Shown: positions 44,901 to 53,333 of the stretch, piece after piece
Layout of the letters: each line of letters starts with the position of its first letter
How positions within the stretch are numbered: the stretch's first letter is position 1
From: GCA-2718815 sp963578105
Lineage (GTDB): Bacteria; Planctomycetota; Planctomycetia; Pirellulales; Pirellulaceae
NCBI GenBank assembly: GCA_963578105.1
Contig: CAUZBP010000005.1
Span: forward strand, 62,001 to 126,000
Length of the DNA stretch: 64,000 bases
Direction of reading: 5' to 3'
Notes under the pieces: model-generated
Database searches by the model: none
Told to the model about the DNA's origin: nothing
The model's input: the letters and a program-made list of their open reading frames with translations, nothing else
Program-made: the position numbers and the translations under genes

Positions 44901-45952
44901 TCGTCCACACAGCGAATATCAATTAACATGATCCGGTCGGCCCGTACGAAGGCGGAGACTTCTATGACGCCGGGCGTGGTTTGATTGAGTTGGATGAGAT
45001 TGGATTCGACGAATTTTTCGTCGCCGGGGTAGACGTCGAAGCGGAGGGATTGTTTGCCGGAGTGGGCGATCATGTCGTCGAGTTGGACTGGACCTCGGTT
45101 GGGTCGGAAGGCGTGGTTCCAATCGGTCCAGACGTAGTAGGTTGGGCCGATGGCGCGGAATTTTTGTTGTTTGGACCAACCGCTGATGTCATCGGATTTT
45201 TTGCCGTGTTCGAAGGAGGGATTGGGCAGGAGGTTCGGAGTGTCGTGCAAACGTGTCTGAATCACCACATCATCAAAAGATCCCGGACCTTTCAGCGTGA
45301 CTGCCACGGATTGCTCCGGGCCGCCGACTTCAGCGGCAGGCAGTTCAACCGACAGCACATGCCACTGATTTCCTGCTGGCGCCGTGGCCTGCGCCGAACC
45401 AAGTTGAAGAGTTCCGCCACCGCGGCACCGGACAGTCGCCTTCCACGGCTGATTGAATCTTGGGCGGTCGACATCCCGTACCGGAATCGGCCTGTTTTCG
45501 CCACCGCCCCATGCTCCGCCCCCGTGTTGCGATACGGCACGCGGATAGGATTGTGTCGCGCTGGAATTGGCTCCCAGCTGGAGTGCGTGTTTTCCATCCT
45601 GCGAGATTCGTTCGATAAGCTTTGCGTCACCGTTCAGTTTCCAATAGTCGGGTCTCAGATCTTTCTGGTTATAGAACCAGTCACCTTTGAAGCTGAGCAC
45701 GTGGCCCTCGGCGTTGGCGTTGATGAAATCCTCCTCGAATCCAGGATTCTTCACCATATTACCGGACCAGCCCGTCTCCGGTTGCCACGCTTTGTATTGC
45801 CGGTCGATGCGGCCTGAGCCCAGCGAAACCTTGCCGCTGGAACCCTTGAACACCGTTTCAGAAGCGCTCGCCATGTTGCAGTCCAAGCTGCAGGCCAGCA
45901 GGGTCACGGTAACTGCTGCAAGCGTGCAAAGGACTTGAGTTCGGTTCGACAT
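41966..45952 (-). CDS. Very large secreted carbohydrate-binding/glycosidase-like protein
   Basis: 1328 residues from the ATG at 45952, eight bases after CAGGAG, with signal peptide (TQVLCTLAAVTVTLLACSLD). Residues ~40-240 and ~245-480 look like carbohydrate-binding beta-sandwiches (GWSGNMVKNPGFEEDFINAN, LLPNPSFEHGKKSDDISGWS). Middle regions are beta-rich linkers with YTVHHLAADLEKQATFRVAL. A barrel-like part follows (LLINGEPKFITGATHQQQRI, GLTGHRLWNVGDLASIQDAW, RPLAISTSGAYNAWW, WGPMDFNVIWTPYMKRAHPD), then a C-terminal sandwich. It resembles no family I can name. The open frame extends 117 codons upstream through a dispersed repeat, which is not coding. Confidence 0.8.
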   Translation of the reverse strand: MSNRTQVLCTLAAVTVTLLACSLDCNMASASETVFKGSSGKVSLGSGRIDRQYKAWQPETGWSGNMVKNPGFEEDFINANAEGHVLSFKGDWFYNQKDLRPDYWKLNGDAKLIERISQDGKHALQLGANSSATQSYPRAVSQHGGGAWGGGENRPIPVRDVDRPRFNQPWKATVRCRGGGTLQLGSAQATAPAGNQWHVLSVELPAAEVGGPEQSVAVTLKGPGSFDDVVIQTRLHDTPNLLPNPSFEHGKKSDDISGWSKQQKFRAIGPTYYVWTDWNHAFRPNRGPVQLDDMIAHSGKQSLRFDVYPGDEKFVESNLIQLNQTTPGVIEVSAFVRADRIMLIDIRCVDEEGVWMPAQRPRSPEYSTGGSFLYGNGTFDWRWVRKFFATPIDPDTGQPRSVKGVRARLCARGFNAHTLDDSGTRPQSLQVGTVWWDDVRVTERTASVDQLRARGVTIPAPVQPSPDLATDAKLDFGQRRVGDNTLTYQFSNGGEAGNYQLRLTTTFPGRESVDTASKSIHVAPGQRAVLTVPYTVHHLAADLEKQATFRVALVRDDNLITGAHYAFNTWPVVVDFDVARSYNLPQENPVTVSMNLGVSDETLSKVTKLEMQLKLAATGEVLSSQTWDDLRAAFQSTITDLPTEKEQSYEFNLPSPQWWVDRNNLIVTQVDLSPLKVWPHDYPVRDTVLVLRGLDAGGNELFTDQSDPFCRMDQRPALPPIESVSIRDDGALLINGEPKFITGATHQQQRIYHTPEIIAQLGLTGHRLWNVGDLASIQDAWNTLNIYALQAKPPGDSGGGTRPNVQLTSAEQEALVQFVEAGGLKNIVTIQTGGWEGTIDVENADQVAKHRAMNEWIAELTGRPLAISTSGAYNAWWLSKLVWYDINHAETEMWGPMDFNVIWTPYMKRAHPDRPTAWAYLPQLYENHPYERLRFETYENIVRGSVGTSMIQGIGDPSFLRGLAGELRALEAPLNGTDPAPNITIEPANLSHKVTSHQGKTYILATNCGPIATGNWDWNTDIKHSGRASHTGDSVNTMWPQPGGVRIHGFRGMPMPEMIQSGDKIIQYVYFDPDDKPDWAMLAVRGDGRFMHNVVLGDFDYEEFRVAYGNILMYTELNHSVWHEIFYIADDATYDRAVKVMGREFADGLKAGSDAGRATVDRIAYQAEHFFPLGKLPAAGSWHRIEIDADQVGLTGKLVDGFAYLSKDGDAHWDYTALQRNGKTARVFCEDTVGIDRALLPDVKINVPGLTKGTKIKALFEQRTITAQDGYFTDDFVGTDTYGHEAYAVEGDMMGYVKDPDRELPRMMPSGYGYNYGPTSVHIYEIQD

Positions 45953-46011
45953 GTCGCTGCTCCTGTGAATTATTTTTTTTATTAGCCGTATTGGCTGGGA
46001 AAGAATTTTCG

Positions 46012-46194
46012 TTACACGGGGACTCCATGGGCGACTTGTCCCTGGATCTCGGTCAGTCCCATCTCGCAAACCTCGTAACGGGTTGTGAGCCGTCGGTGGT
46101 CCAGGCCAGGTAGATGCGGAACCGGGGCAAGCAGATCGCCAATGGTCAGGACGTCTTTTAGGGCGTCCCCATCTGGCTGGCTGGCAACGCCCAA
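46012..46194 (-). other. Unexplained short ORF between repeat copy A and the 1328-residue gene
   Basis: A 60-codon minus-strand frame (including VLTIGDLLAPVPHLPGLDHR and TTRYEVCEMGLTEIQGQVAH) has protein-like composition but no RBS, no good start and no family I recognise. It could be the 3' end of a lost gene. Upstream the frame is closed by stops in the repeat. Confidence 0.2.
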
Positions 46195-46232
46195 TCGTCC
46201 CGTCTGCTGACAGGAAGTCTAATAGCTGAACC

Positions 46233-46344
46233 GATAGGAAGTTTAAACTACCAGCACAGTCTGTCAATGTTCCAGAAGACTTGTGGCCTCTGTTTCGCCC
46301 CATTCTTTGGTACGCAGGGAAAGTTTAAACTGCAGACTGTACAA
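46233..46344 (-). repeat. Dispersed ~112-bp repeat, copy A
   Basis: Read on the minus strand it runs from ttgtacagtctgcag through gtttaaactt, a central tggggc...cagaggccacaagtcttctg block, to a second gtttaaacttcctatc. The two gtttaaactt boxes are direct repeats about 80 bases apart. Over 90% of bases match copy B (48429-48543) by eye. It lies 280 bases upstream of the gene starting at 45952. Confidence 0.85.
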
Positions 46345-46369
46345 TCTGATCCCCTCCCGCTGGGTCATG

Positions 46370-46505
46370 GCGGAGTGATCGCGAAGGGCTCGCACGGTAA
46401 ACTCCGTGGTCCCTTCGGGTACCCAGAACCACCACCGCCGTGGGACAATGGGCCAAAACACCGACGGGCGTCGTCGTCGAGAGAGAACCACCTCGAGTCT
46501 CGCGA
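46370..46505 (-). pseudogene. Possible remnant of a secreted protein, disrupted by repeat copy A
   Basis: A minus-strand frame reads SVFWPIVPRRWWFWVPEGTT followed by EFTVRALRDHSAMTQREG, similar in style to the C-terminal VPxGTxxF beta-sandwich ends of planctomycete secreted proteins, and then passes into repeat copy A. No start is visible and it overlaps the end of the gene at 46514 in another frame. Judged by eye only. Confidence 0.25.
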
Positions 46506-46513
46506 CTGACACG

Positions 46514-48394
46514 TCAGCGTACCGGGATCTTCCCATCGTCATGCCATGGCGCCGCGTAACTCGGCACATTTACGAACCGCCGTATACCGATCTCGAGCGT
46601 TCCCACGGAGCCTGGCTCGAGCCTGACGTTCAGGTGCTTGTGAGGGATCATCTCGCGCTTGCCTGCATGGGCGACGCTGGTGAATCGGTGCTCGCCGTAG
46701 GCGCCGGCCTGCACGATCACCTCGCGCTTCTCGGACGGATGCAGGTTGACGAGCGTCAGCGTGATCCCCGCTGAGTCGATCTTCTCGACGAGTGCAGCAA
46801 CGTCTCGGGGCAGGCCGGCTCGCCGCCGCGAGGGATCGAAGTAGCGCACCCGAGTGTGGAGCAGGCCGCCGTGATAGATGTAGCCCGGGCCGCCGAGAGT
46901 GAGCTGAACCAGGCCCTCGGTGATGACGGGATTGAGGGCTTGCCAGTGATGAACATCTTGCTCGTCGACCGTCGTGCGATCGTTGCGGATCAACTGCAGA
47001 CGGCGGAGGGTCTCGGCGTAGTTCTGCCGGAGAATCCGCACCGGAAACTCCGGGTTCTTCCCCTGGAGGAAGCTGATCCAGGGACGCTCGTTGTTGTCGT
47101 CGCCCTTGGCCTTTCGATAGGGCACGGTGTTCCACTGGCTCGTATCATCGTGCTTCGTGACTCGCTGCCAGTCTTCGTCCTGCTCCGAGGCGTACCAGAG
47201 ATTGATGAGGTACTTCGAATCCAACACTTGGTAGCTGTACCATCCATCGTCCTTGTACTTGTGGGGCACCACGAAACGGCCGTTCTCCTCCCGACCCTGT
47301 CGCGTGACCACATCGATCTGTGAGCGAGGCAACGCCAGGAAGCTCGCGTCACCGGTGACCAGAAGCGCGTTGGTGGCGCCAATCGTCGTCGACTCGAGCA
47401 GATTGAAGAAACCATGCGGCCAACGCCAGCCGTAGTATCCTCCCCACCACTTTCCGTCCATGTGCTCGCCGATTTCCCCGGAGAGCCCGACGTTGTCCGG
47501 AAGGATGCCGCCATTTCGACGCGTTCGCTCCATCCACGCCTTGACGTAGTCGACGATCCATTGCTTGTACTTGTCGTCGCCCGTGTACATATACGCGTTG
47601 AGGATCAAGCTCGTTGCGGTCAGATTAAGAGGTACGTCGCCACGCATCATGCGGCTGTTGAGCGCCTCGAGAATATACGGAAACTTGGCATCATCATTCC
47701 ACGCTGCGCTTTCTGTGACGTTTGGGATGTCGGCGAAAGGGAGAGGATAGTTCGCAAGCACTGGCCTGTGCGTCACCCAGTCCTCGGCGCTATTGACAAA
47801 CCGCGGCCCGCGGCTGCCGTTGATCGGTGAGCGAATCAGCTTGCGCTCGGCGTCCCAGTTCGGTGCCTTCGGGTTCTCACCCATGTAGAGGCCCGCGAAC
47901 TTGAGCGCACGATCACGGTCCCTCTTGACGGTGGGATCAGCGAGACCGAAGGAGTAGAGGTAAACGGAGCTCTCCCCGTGGTGCATCCAATCGTAGTAGC
48001 CGTCGAACTCCTCGTGGACCTGACCGTACTCCGTGAATTGTCGCGTGACGCCATCCCAGAGCGTGCGCGAAAGGGAGTGGATCTTCTCCGGACCGCCGAG
48101 CGCGTAGTAAAGCGGGAAGTTGTGAAAGCTCTCGTAGCCGTCGTCTGACCCGTCCATGCCGGGCCACTTCTCGCGCCAGACGAGGGTGCCGTCCGGGCGG
48201 GTGTACTTCGCGACGAATTCAAGCGCTGCCGGCTCCATGCGCTCGAGGAGAAACCGCTGCCAGATCGCCCACTCCGGCGGTGGCGCGGGCGTTACAACGT
48301 GGACAGTTCTGACTTCCTCTGGCTTCGCTTCGGCACCACCGGCAAGTGCAGCATGGACAACGAGCAGTAGCGTCAAGTGGACGAGGCTCTTCAT
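46514..48394 (-). CDS. Secreted protein of unknown function, helical-barrel glycoside-hydrolase-like
   Basis: 626 residues from the ATG at 48394 (GGAG eight bases upstream), with signal peptide (MKSLVHLTLLLVVHAALAGG). The body is alpha-helical with many aromatic residues, as in (alpha/alpha)6 barrels: GYESFHNFPLYYALGGPEKI, YGQVHEEFDGYYDWMHHGES, DKYKQWIVDYVKAWMERTRR, GKWWGGYYGWRWPHGFFNLL. The C-terminal ~130 residues form a beta-sandwich (TLTLVNLHPSEKREVIVQAG). This is typical of polysaccharide lyases or hydrolases, but I do not recognise the family. Repeat copy B ends about 35 bases before its start. Confidence 0.75.
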   Translation of the reverse strand: MKSLVHLTLLLVVHAALAGGAEAKPEEVRTVHVVTPAPPPEWAIWQRFLLERMEPAALEFVAKYTRPDGTLVWREKWPGMDGSDDGYESFHNFPLYYALGGPEKIHSLSRTLWDGVTRQFTEYGQVHEEFDGYYDWMHHGESSVYLYSFGLADPTVKRDRDRALKFAGLYMGENPKAPNWDAERKLIRSPINGSRGPRFVNSAEDWVTHRPVLANYPLPFADIPNVTESAAWNDDAKFPYILEALNSRMMRGDVPLNLTATSLILNAYMYTGDDKYKQWIVDYVKAWMERTRRNGGILPDNVGLSGEIGEHMDGKWWGGYYGWRWPHGFFNLLESTTIGATNALLVTGDASFLALPRSQIDVVTRQGREENGRFVVPHKYKDDGWYSYQVLDSKYLINLWYASEQDEDWQRVTKHDDTSQWNTVPYRKAKGDDNNERPWISFLQGKNPEFPVRILRQNYAETLRRLQLIRNDRTTVDEQDVHHWQALNPVITEGLVQLTLGGPGYIYHGGLLHTRVRYFDPSRRRAGLPRDVAALVEKIDSAGITLTLVNLHPSEKREVIVQAGAYGEHRFTSVAHAGKREMIPHKHLNVRLEPGSVGTLEIGIRRFVNVPSYAAPWHDDGKIPVR

Positions 48395-48428
48395 CGGCGT
48401 TCTCCGCTGAAGGGACGTGAGCTTGACT

Positions 48429-48543
48429 GATAGGAAGTTTAAACTACCAGCACTGTCTGTCAACGTTCCAGAAGACTTGTGGCCTCTGTTTGGCCCCATT
48501 CTTTGGCACGCCTGAGAGGAAGTTTAAACTGCAGACTGTACAA
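48429..48543 (-). repeat. Dispersed ~115-bp repeat, copy B
   Basis: Same element and orientation as copy A (46233-46344), with both gtttaaacttcc boxes intact and a 3-base expansion near the first box. On the minus strand its end lies about 35 bases upstream of the ATG at 48394, in the 5' untranslated or promoter zone. It opens a frame that would add a false N-terminal extension (GHKSSGTLTDSAGSLNFLS) to the gene. Confidence 0.88.
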
Positions 48544-48668
48544 CCTGGTCGACTCCCACCTACGGTTCCGGCCTCTTCGTCCCCCATCCTCCACCGTTTT
48601 CGGCTTTTGCCTGTTCTGCCACTCTCGCAGCGATCCTGGTGGATCATTGCCACGGGGCCGACCATCAT

Positions 48669-49889
48669 TCAACAGTATTCCCGACGATCATCGATGGCGA
48701 CCTGTCGGAGCTGTTGAGGAAAATCAGGCAGTGTCGTGAGAACACGTGTCCACGTTGGAATCGATTCGCCAGCGGACGGGTTTTCATAGATGGCATCGCC
48801 AACCGCTGTGATTTGTTGGGAAAACGCCTCGATCACTTGTTCTTCGCCATGCCGATTGAAGGTGAGACTGTTGATCAATGCGTCGGCATGGTATTGCCGG
48901 ATTGCATCTTGGGCCATCCGCATGTAGGCAGACCGCAGGCTGATGAAATGCCCCCGGGAAAATACAACGCCCCGGCTGGCCAGTGTATGAAAAATGCTTT
49001 TCAGGATGTCTGAACACATACCCATCAGCCCACGTTCTGGATCTTCCAGGGAGAGCGATTGATGCTTGTGCTCATAGAGTCGTCCGATATCGACTTGACA
49101 AACTCGTTTGGGGGACGCGTTCCGAAACACTTCGGCCAGCGTGCCGACCTCCAGCCCCCAGTCGTTGGGGATTCGGTTCGACCTGGCCAAGGCTGCAGTA
49201 ATGGCAAATTCACCAGCGAGCGGGTAGCGAAAACTGTTCAAGAAAACAAGGAAATCGTCGCTTCCCAATACCGTGATCAGGGCATTCAGGAGCGGGGTCA
49301 CTAAAAGTCGCACGACGCGGCCATGCATGCGGTCAGTGCAACGGGCGTAATAGGCTTTGCAGAAGTCGAAGTCAAGGCTCGGATGGATCATGGGCATACA
49401 CAACCGAACCAGCATGTCGTTGTCGTAATTTACGATATCGCAGTCGTGCAGAGCAAAGGCCTTGAGTTTGGGATCGGCAAGCAAATAGCCAAACGCGAGC
49501 CATACGGCCCGCCCTTTGCCAGGCTTGGAAACATTGAACCTGTGCTCGACCAGGTCGGTAATCCTCGACGTGCCGCGAGGGCCATCCGTCCAAAGAATTT
49601 GAGCCCGCTCACCCAGGGGAGCCAGAATGCGAGCCGCTTGCTGGTAGTCCTTAACCTCCTCGGCCCGGTTGAGGACTACGACAATCGTGTCAATGAAATC
49701 CACTTCCACGAGCTGCCGAACAATATTGGAAAACGGATCTGCCCGCATGTCAGCCGCCGTGATCGGTAGCAACAACCCCATCCGGTATTTGGTGGATGCG
49801 GCACGGAGCTGGGCCATCAGTTCCTCGGGTTGCGTTGTCCCCAGGTCGTGGATGGTTGTGATCGGGCCGTTTTGGAAAAAATCAGGCAC
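48669..49889 (-). CDS. gpgS: Glucosyl-3-phosphoglycerate synthase-like glycosyltransferase (GT81)
   Basis: 406 residues. The start MPDFFQNGPITTIHDLG is the conserved N-terminus of the GpgS/MpgS-like group. Nucleotide-sugar binding elements: GLLLPITAADM, GPRGTSRITD, the GKGRAVWLAFGYLLA loop and the DCD metal motif at 149-151 (ALHDCDIVNYDND). Further family blocks are RLLVTPLLNALI, FRYPLAGEFAITAALA, PNDWGLEVGTLAEVF and QVDIGRLYEHKHQSL. Known members transfer glucose from a nucleoside diphosphate to 3-phosphoglycerate, the first step of glucosylglycerate and mannosylglucosylglycerate synthesis. It is the last gene of a five-gene minus-strand cluster. The symbol is by family, not proven. Confidence 0.8.
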   Translation of the reverse strand: MPDFFQNGPITTIHDLGTTQPEELMAQLRAASTKYRMGLLLPITAADMRADPFSNIVRQLVEVDFIDTIVVVLNRAEEVKDYQQAARILAPLGERAQILWTDGPRGTSRITDLVEHRFNVSKPGKGRAVWLAFGYLLADPKLKAFALHDCDIVNYDNDMLVRLCMPMIHPSLDFDFCKAYYARCTDRMHGRVVRLLVTPLLNALITVLGSDDFLVFLNSFRYPLAGEFAITAALARSNRIPNDWGLEVGTLAEVFRNASPKRVCQVDIGRLYEHKHQSLSLEDPERGLMGMCSDILKSIFHTLASRGVVFSRGHFISLRSAYMRMAQDAIRQYHADALINSLTFNRHGEEQVIEAFSQQITAVGDAIYENPSAGESIPTWTRVLTTLPDFPQQLRQVAIDDRREYC

Positions 49890-50170
49890 GCGTTCGCAGC
49901 TCCTTCCGCCAGGGGTCGTACAAAGATCACGAAGCCAGAATTATATCCTGTTCATACCGGTTTGCGAATGACCTGCAACGCCTGGTTCCAGAGGATCCAA
50001 CTGGTAGCAGTGATTAGCCGATAAAAGAGGGGTACTCCCAAAGCCACCTCCGCCGGGGGTTCACCAGATCACCATGGCGACCGGTCCATCCGGTAGAGCG
50101 GGCAGGCAAAACGCCGCTGTGTCCGTTGGCAGCAGGTTCGCTTGGATGGTGCACAAACTTAGGGCAAAGT

Positions 50171-51910
50171 TCACGTTGTTAACCAGACAACCTGTGCCGG
50201 GGCAAGCTCCAATTCACCCTGGCCGTCAGCCACCGGGGTATTCGTCAACAAATCCCGTACCCAGCTCGAGCATTCGGAACCGGCCATGGTGAGATCAATC
50301 CGTTGCCTGGTATTGCTCACGTTGGCCGCGACCAGAATGCGTTGCCCTCCAGCGAGGCTCGTGCGTTCAAATGCCAGCACGCAGGCGTTGTCGGTATTAA
50401 TGAGCCGTTGCGGTGCGTCGGGATGAAATGCGGACTGTTGAATCCGGCAGGCCAGATACTGCCGGTAGTCCTTGTAAATTCGTCGCCCCAGGTCCGTGGT
50501 CTCGCTTTGCAGTTCGTGCTGCGTGACCTTGCGGCGATTGATGCTGCGTGGTTGACCGCTGGCCGCCACGCCGGAGTGATCGTTTTGCCCCCCGATCAAA
50601 CTTTGAAAGTAAACTGCCGGGATCCCCTGCAGGGCCAGCATGATGGCCTGGGTCGCCAGGAAACGACGGGCATGAAGTTCAATGTTGGCTGCCGGGGGCG
50701 CCAGCGCGTCGAGATAAGTGATGTTAAGTTCGTAGGGTCGGTCGCTACCATCGGCCTGCCGGCTCATGCTGATCTTTCCGCCCTGCTGCCGTACGTGCTC
50801 CAGAAGTCGGGCGAACCGCTGCTCGTCCACCCGACCCTCCAAAGCTCTGACCCCAATCCCGTCGTGCGAAGCGGTAAAATTAAAATACGTAGTGCCTGCC
50901 CGGGGTGGTTCGAGGTCTCGCAGCCAGTCGATCAGCGGGGTGGCATCCGCATTGACAAACGCATCCAGCAGCAACGGTGGCAAGCTGAATTGATAAACCA
51001 TGTGTGCTTCGTTTCCGTCGCCGAAATAACTGACATTTTCCTCGTGTGGGACATTGGTCTCGGTGAGCAACAGCACGTGCGGCGCGACTGCACCCAGTAC
51101 ATCGCGCATCAGCCGTACTAACTCGTGGGTCTGAGGCAAATGGATACAGGGTGTGCCAACCTGTTTCCAAAGAAACGCGATGGCATCCAGCCGGATGATG
51201 CGGGCGCCGCGCTGAGCATATTCAAGGAGCACCTCCAACATCCGCAGCAGCACATCGGGTTGGGCATAGTTCAGATCAATTTGATCGTCGCTGAAGGTTG
51301 TCCATACGTGTCGCGTACCCCGCTCCGTTTCAAATGCTGTGAGTAAAGGCAGGCTACGTGGTCGAACGACGGCGGAAAGATCGGTGGATGGATCGACTTC
51401 AATAAAAAATCGGTCGAACGGTGGCTGACCCGCAAGGTATTTCTGGAACCAGACGCTTTTTTGAGAGATGTGGTTGAGTACCAGATCAAACATCAGAGAA
51501 AAGCGGCCGGACAATCGAGAGATGTCGTCCCATGTACCCGAGTCGGGATCGACTTGCAGGTAGTCAATCACTGAAAATCCATCGTCGGATGAGTAGGGAC
51601 AAAACGGCAGCAGATGGACTGTGCTGATCAGCTCGTCGAGTTGTTCTTCGCGCAGCCAGCTTTCGAGTGTCGCCAGTGGCGACTTGTCAGGTCCGCTTAC
51701 CTGATTGGCATAGGTGATGAGCACGACATCTCGCTGACTCCAAACCGCCAGGTCAACAGCCGTGTTGGGTAGAGCAAAAGCGGGTGCATAGCGCGCAAGA
51801 AGTTCCTCAATGCGGCTGGCAGTTTCCGCAGCCCGGTCGCCGAAGAGCCGACGGAGACGACTGGCAACATCAGGAACCGTTGCCGCGGGTGAAGGTGCAT
51901 TTTTCATCAT
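50171..51910 (-). CDS. GH13 sucrose-phosphorylase/glucosylglycerate-phosphorylase-like enzyme
   Basis: About 579 residues from the ATG at 51910; a GTG at 51925 is the alternative start. GH13 motifs: HLLPFCPYSSDDGFSVIDYL, MFDLVLNHISQ, ARIIRLDAIAFLWK (nucleophile Asp ~242), LLLTETNVPHEENVSYFG (acid/base Glu ~284) and FTASHDGIGVRALEG (third Asp). The SSDDGFSVIDY signature and overall plan are those of subfamily 18, which includes sucrose phosphorylase and the glucosylglycerate phosphorylases. Given the GpgS-like neighbour, reversible phosphorolysis of glucosylglycerate to glucose-1-phosphate and glycerate is the favoured role. Gap to the GT81 gene is 281 bases with no feature seen; gap to the upstream GT4 is short. 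Confidence 0.82.
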   Translation of the reverse strand: MMKNAPSPAATVPDVASRLRRLFGDRAAETASRIEELLARYAPAFALPNTAVDLAVWSQRDVVLITYANQVSGPDKSPLATLESWLREEQLDELISTVHLLPFCPYSSDDGFSVIDYLQVDPDSGTWDDISRLSGRFSLMFDLVLNHISQKSVWFQKYLAGQPPFDRFFIEVDPSTDLSAVVRPRSLPLLTAFETERGTRHVWTTFSDDQIDLNYAQPDVLLRMLEVLLEYAQRGARIIRLDAIAFLWKQVGTPCIHLPQTHELVRLMRDVLGAVAPHVLLLTETNVPHEENVSYFGDGNEAHMVYQFSLPPLLLDAFVNADATPLIDWLRDLEPPRAGTTYFNFTASHDGIGVRALEGRVDEQRFARLLEHVRQQGGKISMSRQADGSDRPYELNITYLDALAPPAANIELHARRFLATQAIMLALQGIPAVYFQSLIGGQNDHSGVAASGQPRSINRRKVTQHELQSETTDLGRRIYKDYRQYLACRIQQSAFHPDAPQRLINTDNACVLAFERTSLAGGQRILVAANVSNTRQRIDLTMAGSECSSWVRDLLTNTPVADGQGELELAPAQVVWLTT

Positions 51911-51989
51911 GGCCAACCGATCCACCGGGAACAGGATTGACGGGTCCTGACTGCCAACTTCTCACCTTTCGACCGGCACCCCTGTCCAT

Positions 51990-53276
51990 TTACAGCTCAT
52001 CCATACCGGTCACATTGGTGATCAACACTCTCAGGCAGCGTCGAAGCACCGAGTAGCTGAAAAATCGTTTCCCAAGCTCATAATTCTTTTCCACCATTTC
52101 CGCACGGAACGCTTCGTCCGTGATGACGCGCTGCACCTGGCGAACGACGTCTTTGGTAAGATACCCGTTCATGGTGATCACTTGGAACCCCTTGGGCTCG
52201 ATATCGCTGATGAAAATGGAGTAGCGATTGACGAGAACCGGCTTGCGATAATAGAACGCTTCGACCAATGCGTTGCCAAAACCTTCATGCAGGCTGGGAT
52301 AAGTGATGAAATCTGCGTGAACATAAGCGTCTGCCAGCGTGTACAGTTTTTTTCCCTGCGGATTTGTTCCCCGCGTATCGCCAATGTGGTCGGAAATCAA
52401 CCGCAGATCGACCCCCTGGTCTTCCGCCATTTCTTGCAAGGCACCCAGATATTCATCGCCTTCATCTCCCGATTCGTGCGACACGACCAACTTGCAGCGT
52501 GGGTTATCCAACGCCCCCACCAGGGAAATCGAGTGTTCGATCCCCTTACGTGGCACAACGCGTGTGGGCTGCAGAAAAAGAATGTCATCGGATTCAAGAC
52601 CAATACTCTGGCGAAAGTCGGAACTGTATTCGTCAATCCCAGGTGGCGAGGTTTCAAAATCAAGCACGTTAGGAACAAGCACTGATGAGCATCCACGCCG
52701 ATGGGAGAGTGCCCGCTGGCCGGCAGAGTTGATCGTCACATGCTGGATGGAGGGCAGTGTACAGGGGAAAGCCATTCGTAAGATGTCTCCCATCGCGTTG
52801 ACGGAAAAGCGATCTCGTTCCCAATAAAAATCGTGGTGGTGAGCAATGGTGGGAAATCCAGTCTCTGCAATAAATGTTGCCAGCGCCACACCCAATGGTA
52901 CGTTCATCGGAATCGTCATCGCATTCTGGACGATGAGAATCTCGATGGCGAAACGACGGGTGAAATCGTACAGCGATCGTTTCAGGTGTTCAGCCAGAGC
53001 AAAGATTCGGCGGGTAACTTCCGGATCGCGTGTGGTACGCCCCAATAAGTGATCGTTGACCCATTGGATGTCCGGGTTACTAAAATGAGCATGTGGTACC
53101 AGCGTGCTGATTTCCGGATCGGTATCGAGCTGACCCCCATACCAGTACGAGACATGACGATAGTCCCAGAGAAGTTGTGCCCATTTTGCGGCTTCTAATG
53201 ACACACCATCCGTACCCGCAAAGCGGGTACCAATGAATCCGATTTTGTGACCTCGAGTCGAGGAGTCGTTGGGCAT
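51990..53276 (-). CDS. GT4-family glycosyltransferase (cluster gene 3)
   Basis: 428 residues, cytoplasmic. The N-terminus KIGFIGTRFAGTDGVSLEAA is a glycine-rich acceptor-domain loop; HHHDFYWERDRFSVNAMGDI lies between the two Rossmann domains; the C-terminal domain has LQPTRVVPRKGIEHSISLVG and the GT4 donor-binding motif around YPSLHEGFGNALVEAFYYRK (the E-x7-E pattern). Retaining GT-B enzymes of this type transfer mannose or glucose from a nucleotide sugar. In the context of the cluster, addition of a mannose to glucosylglycerate or its phosphate is a plausible role. It follows the HAD gene by 57 bases. Confidence 0.82.
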   Translation of the reverse strand: MPNDSSTRGHKIGFIGTRFAGTDGVSLEAAKWAQLLWDYRHVSYWYGGQLDTDPEISTLVPHAHFSNPDIQWVNDHLLGRTTRDPEVTRRIFALAEHLKRSLYDFTRRFAIEILIVQNAMTIPMNVPLGVALATFIAETGFPTIAHHHDFYWERDRFSVNAMGDILRMAFPCTLPSIQHVTINSAGQRALSHRRGCSSVLVPNVLDFETSPPGIDEYSSDFRQSIGLESDDILFLQPTRVVPRKGIEHSISLVGALDNPRCKLVVSHESGDEGDEYLGALQEMAEDQGVDLRLISDHIGDTRGTNPQGKKLYTLADAYVHADFITYPSLHEGFGNALVEAFYYRKPVLVNRYSIFISDIEPKGFQVITMNGYLTKDVVRQVQRVITDEAFRAEMVEKNYELGKRFFSYSVLRRCLRVLITNVTGMDEL

Positions 53277-53333
53277 TATGAATTTATTGCGTGAGGAAGA
53301 ATATGACGCCTGAGATTACGTTCCGACCTCTTC

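Noticed and set aside
45953..46303. 117-codon N-terminal extension of the 1328-residue protein
   Set aside because: Covers a dispersed repeat and arginine/proline-rich sequence; a good RBS and signal peptide start at 45952.
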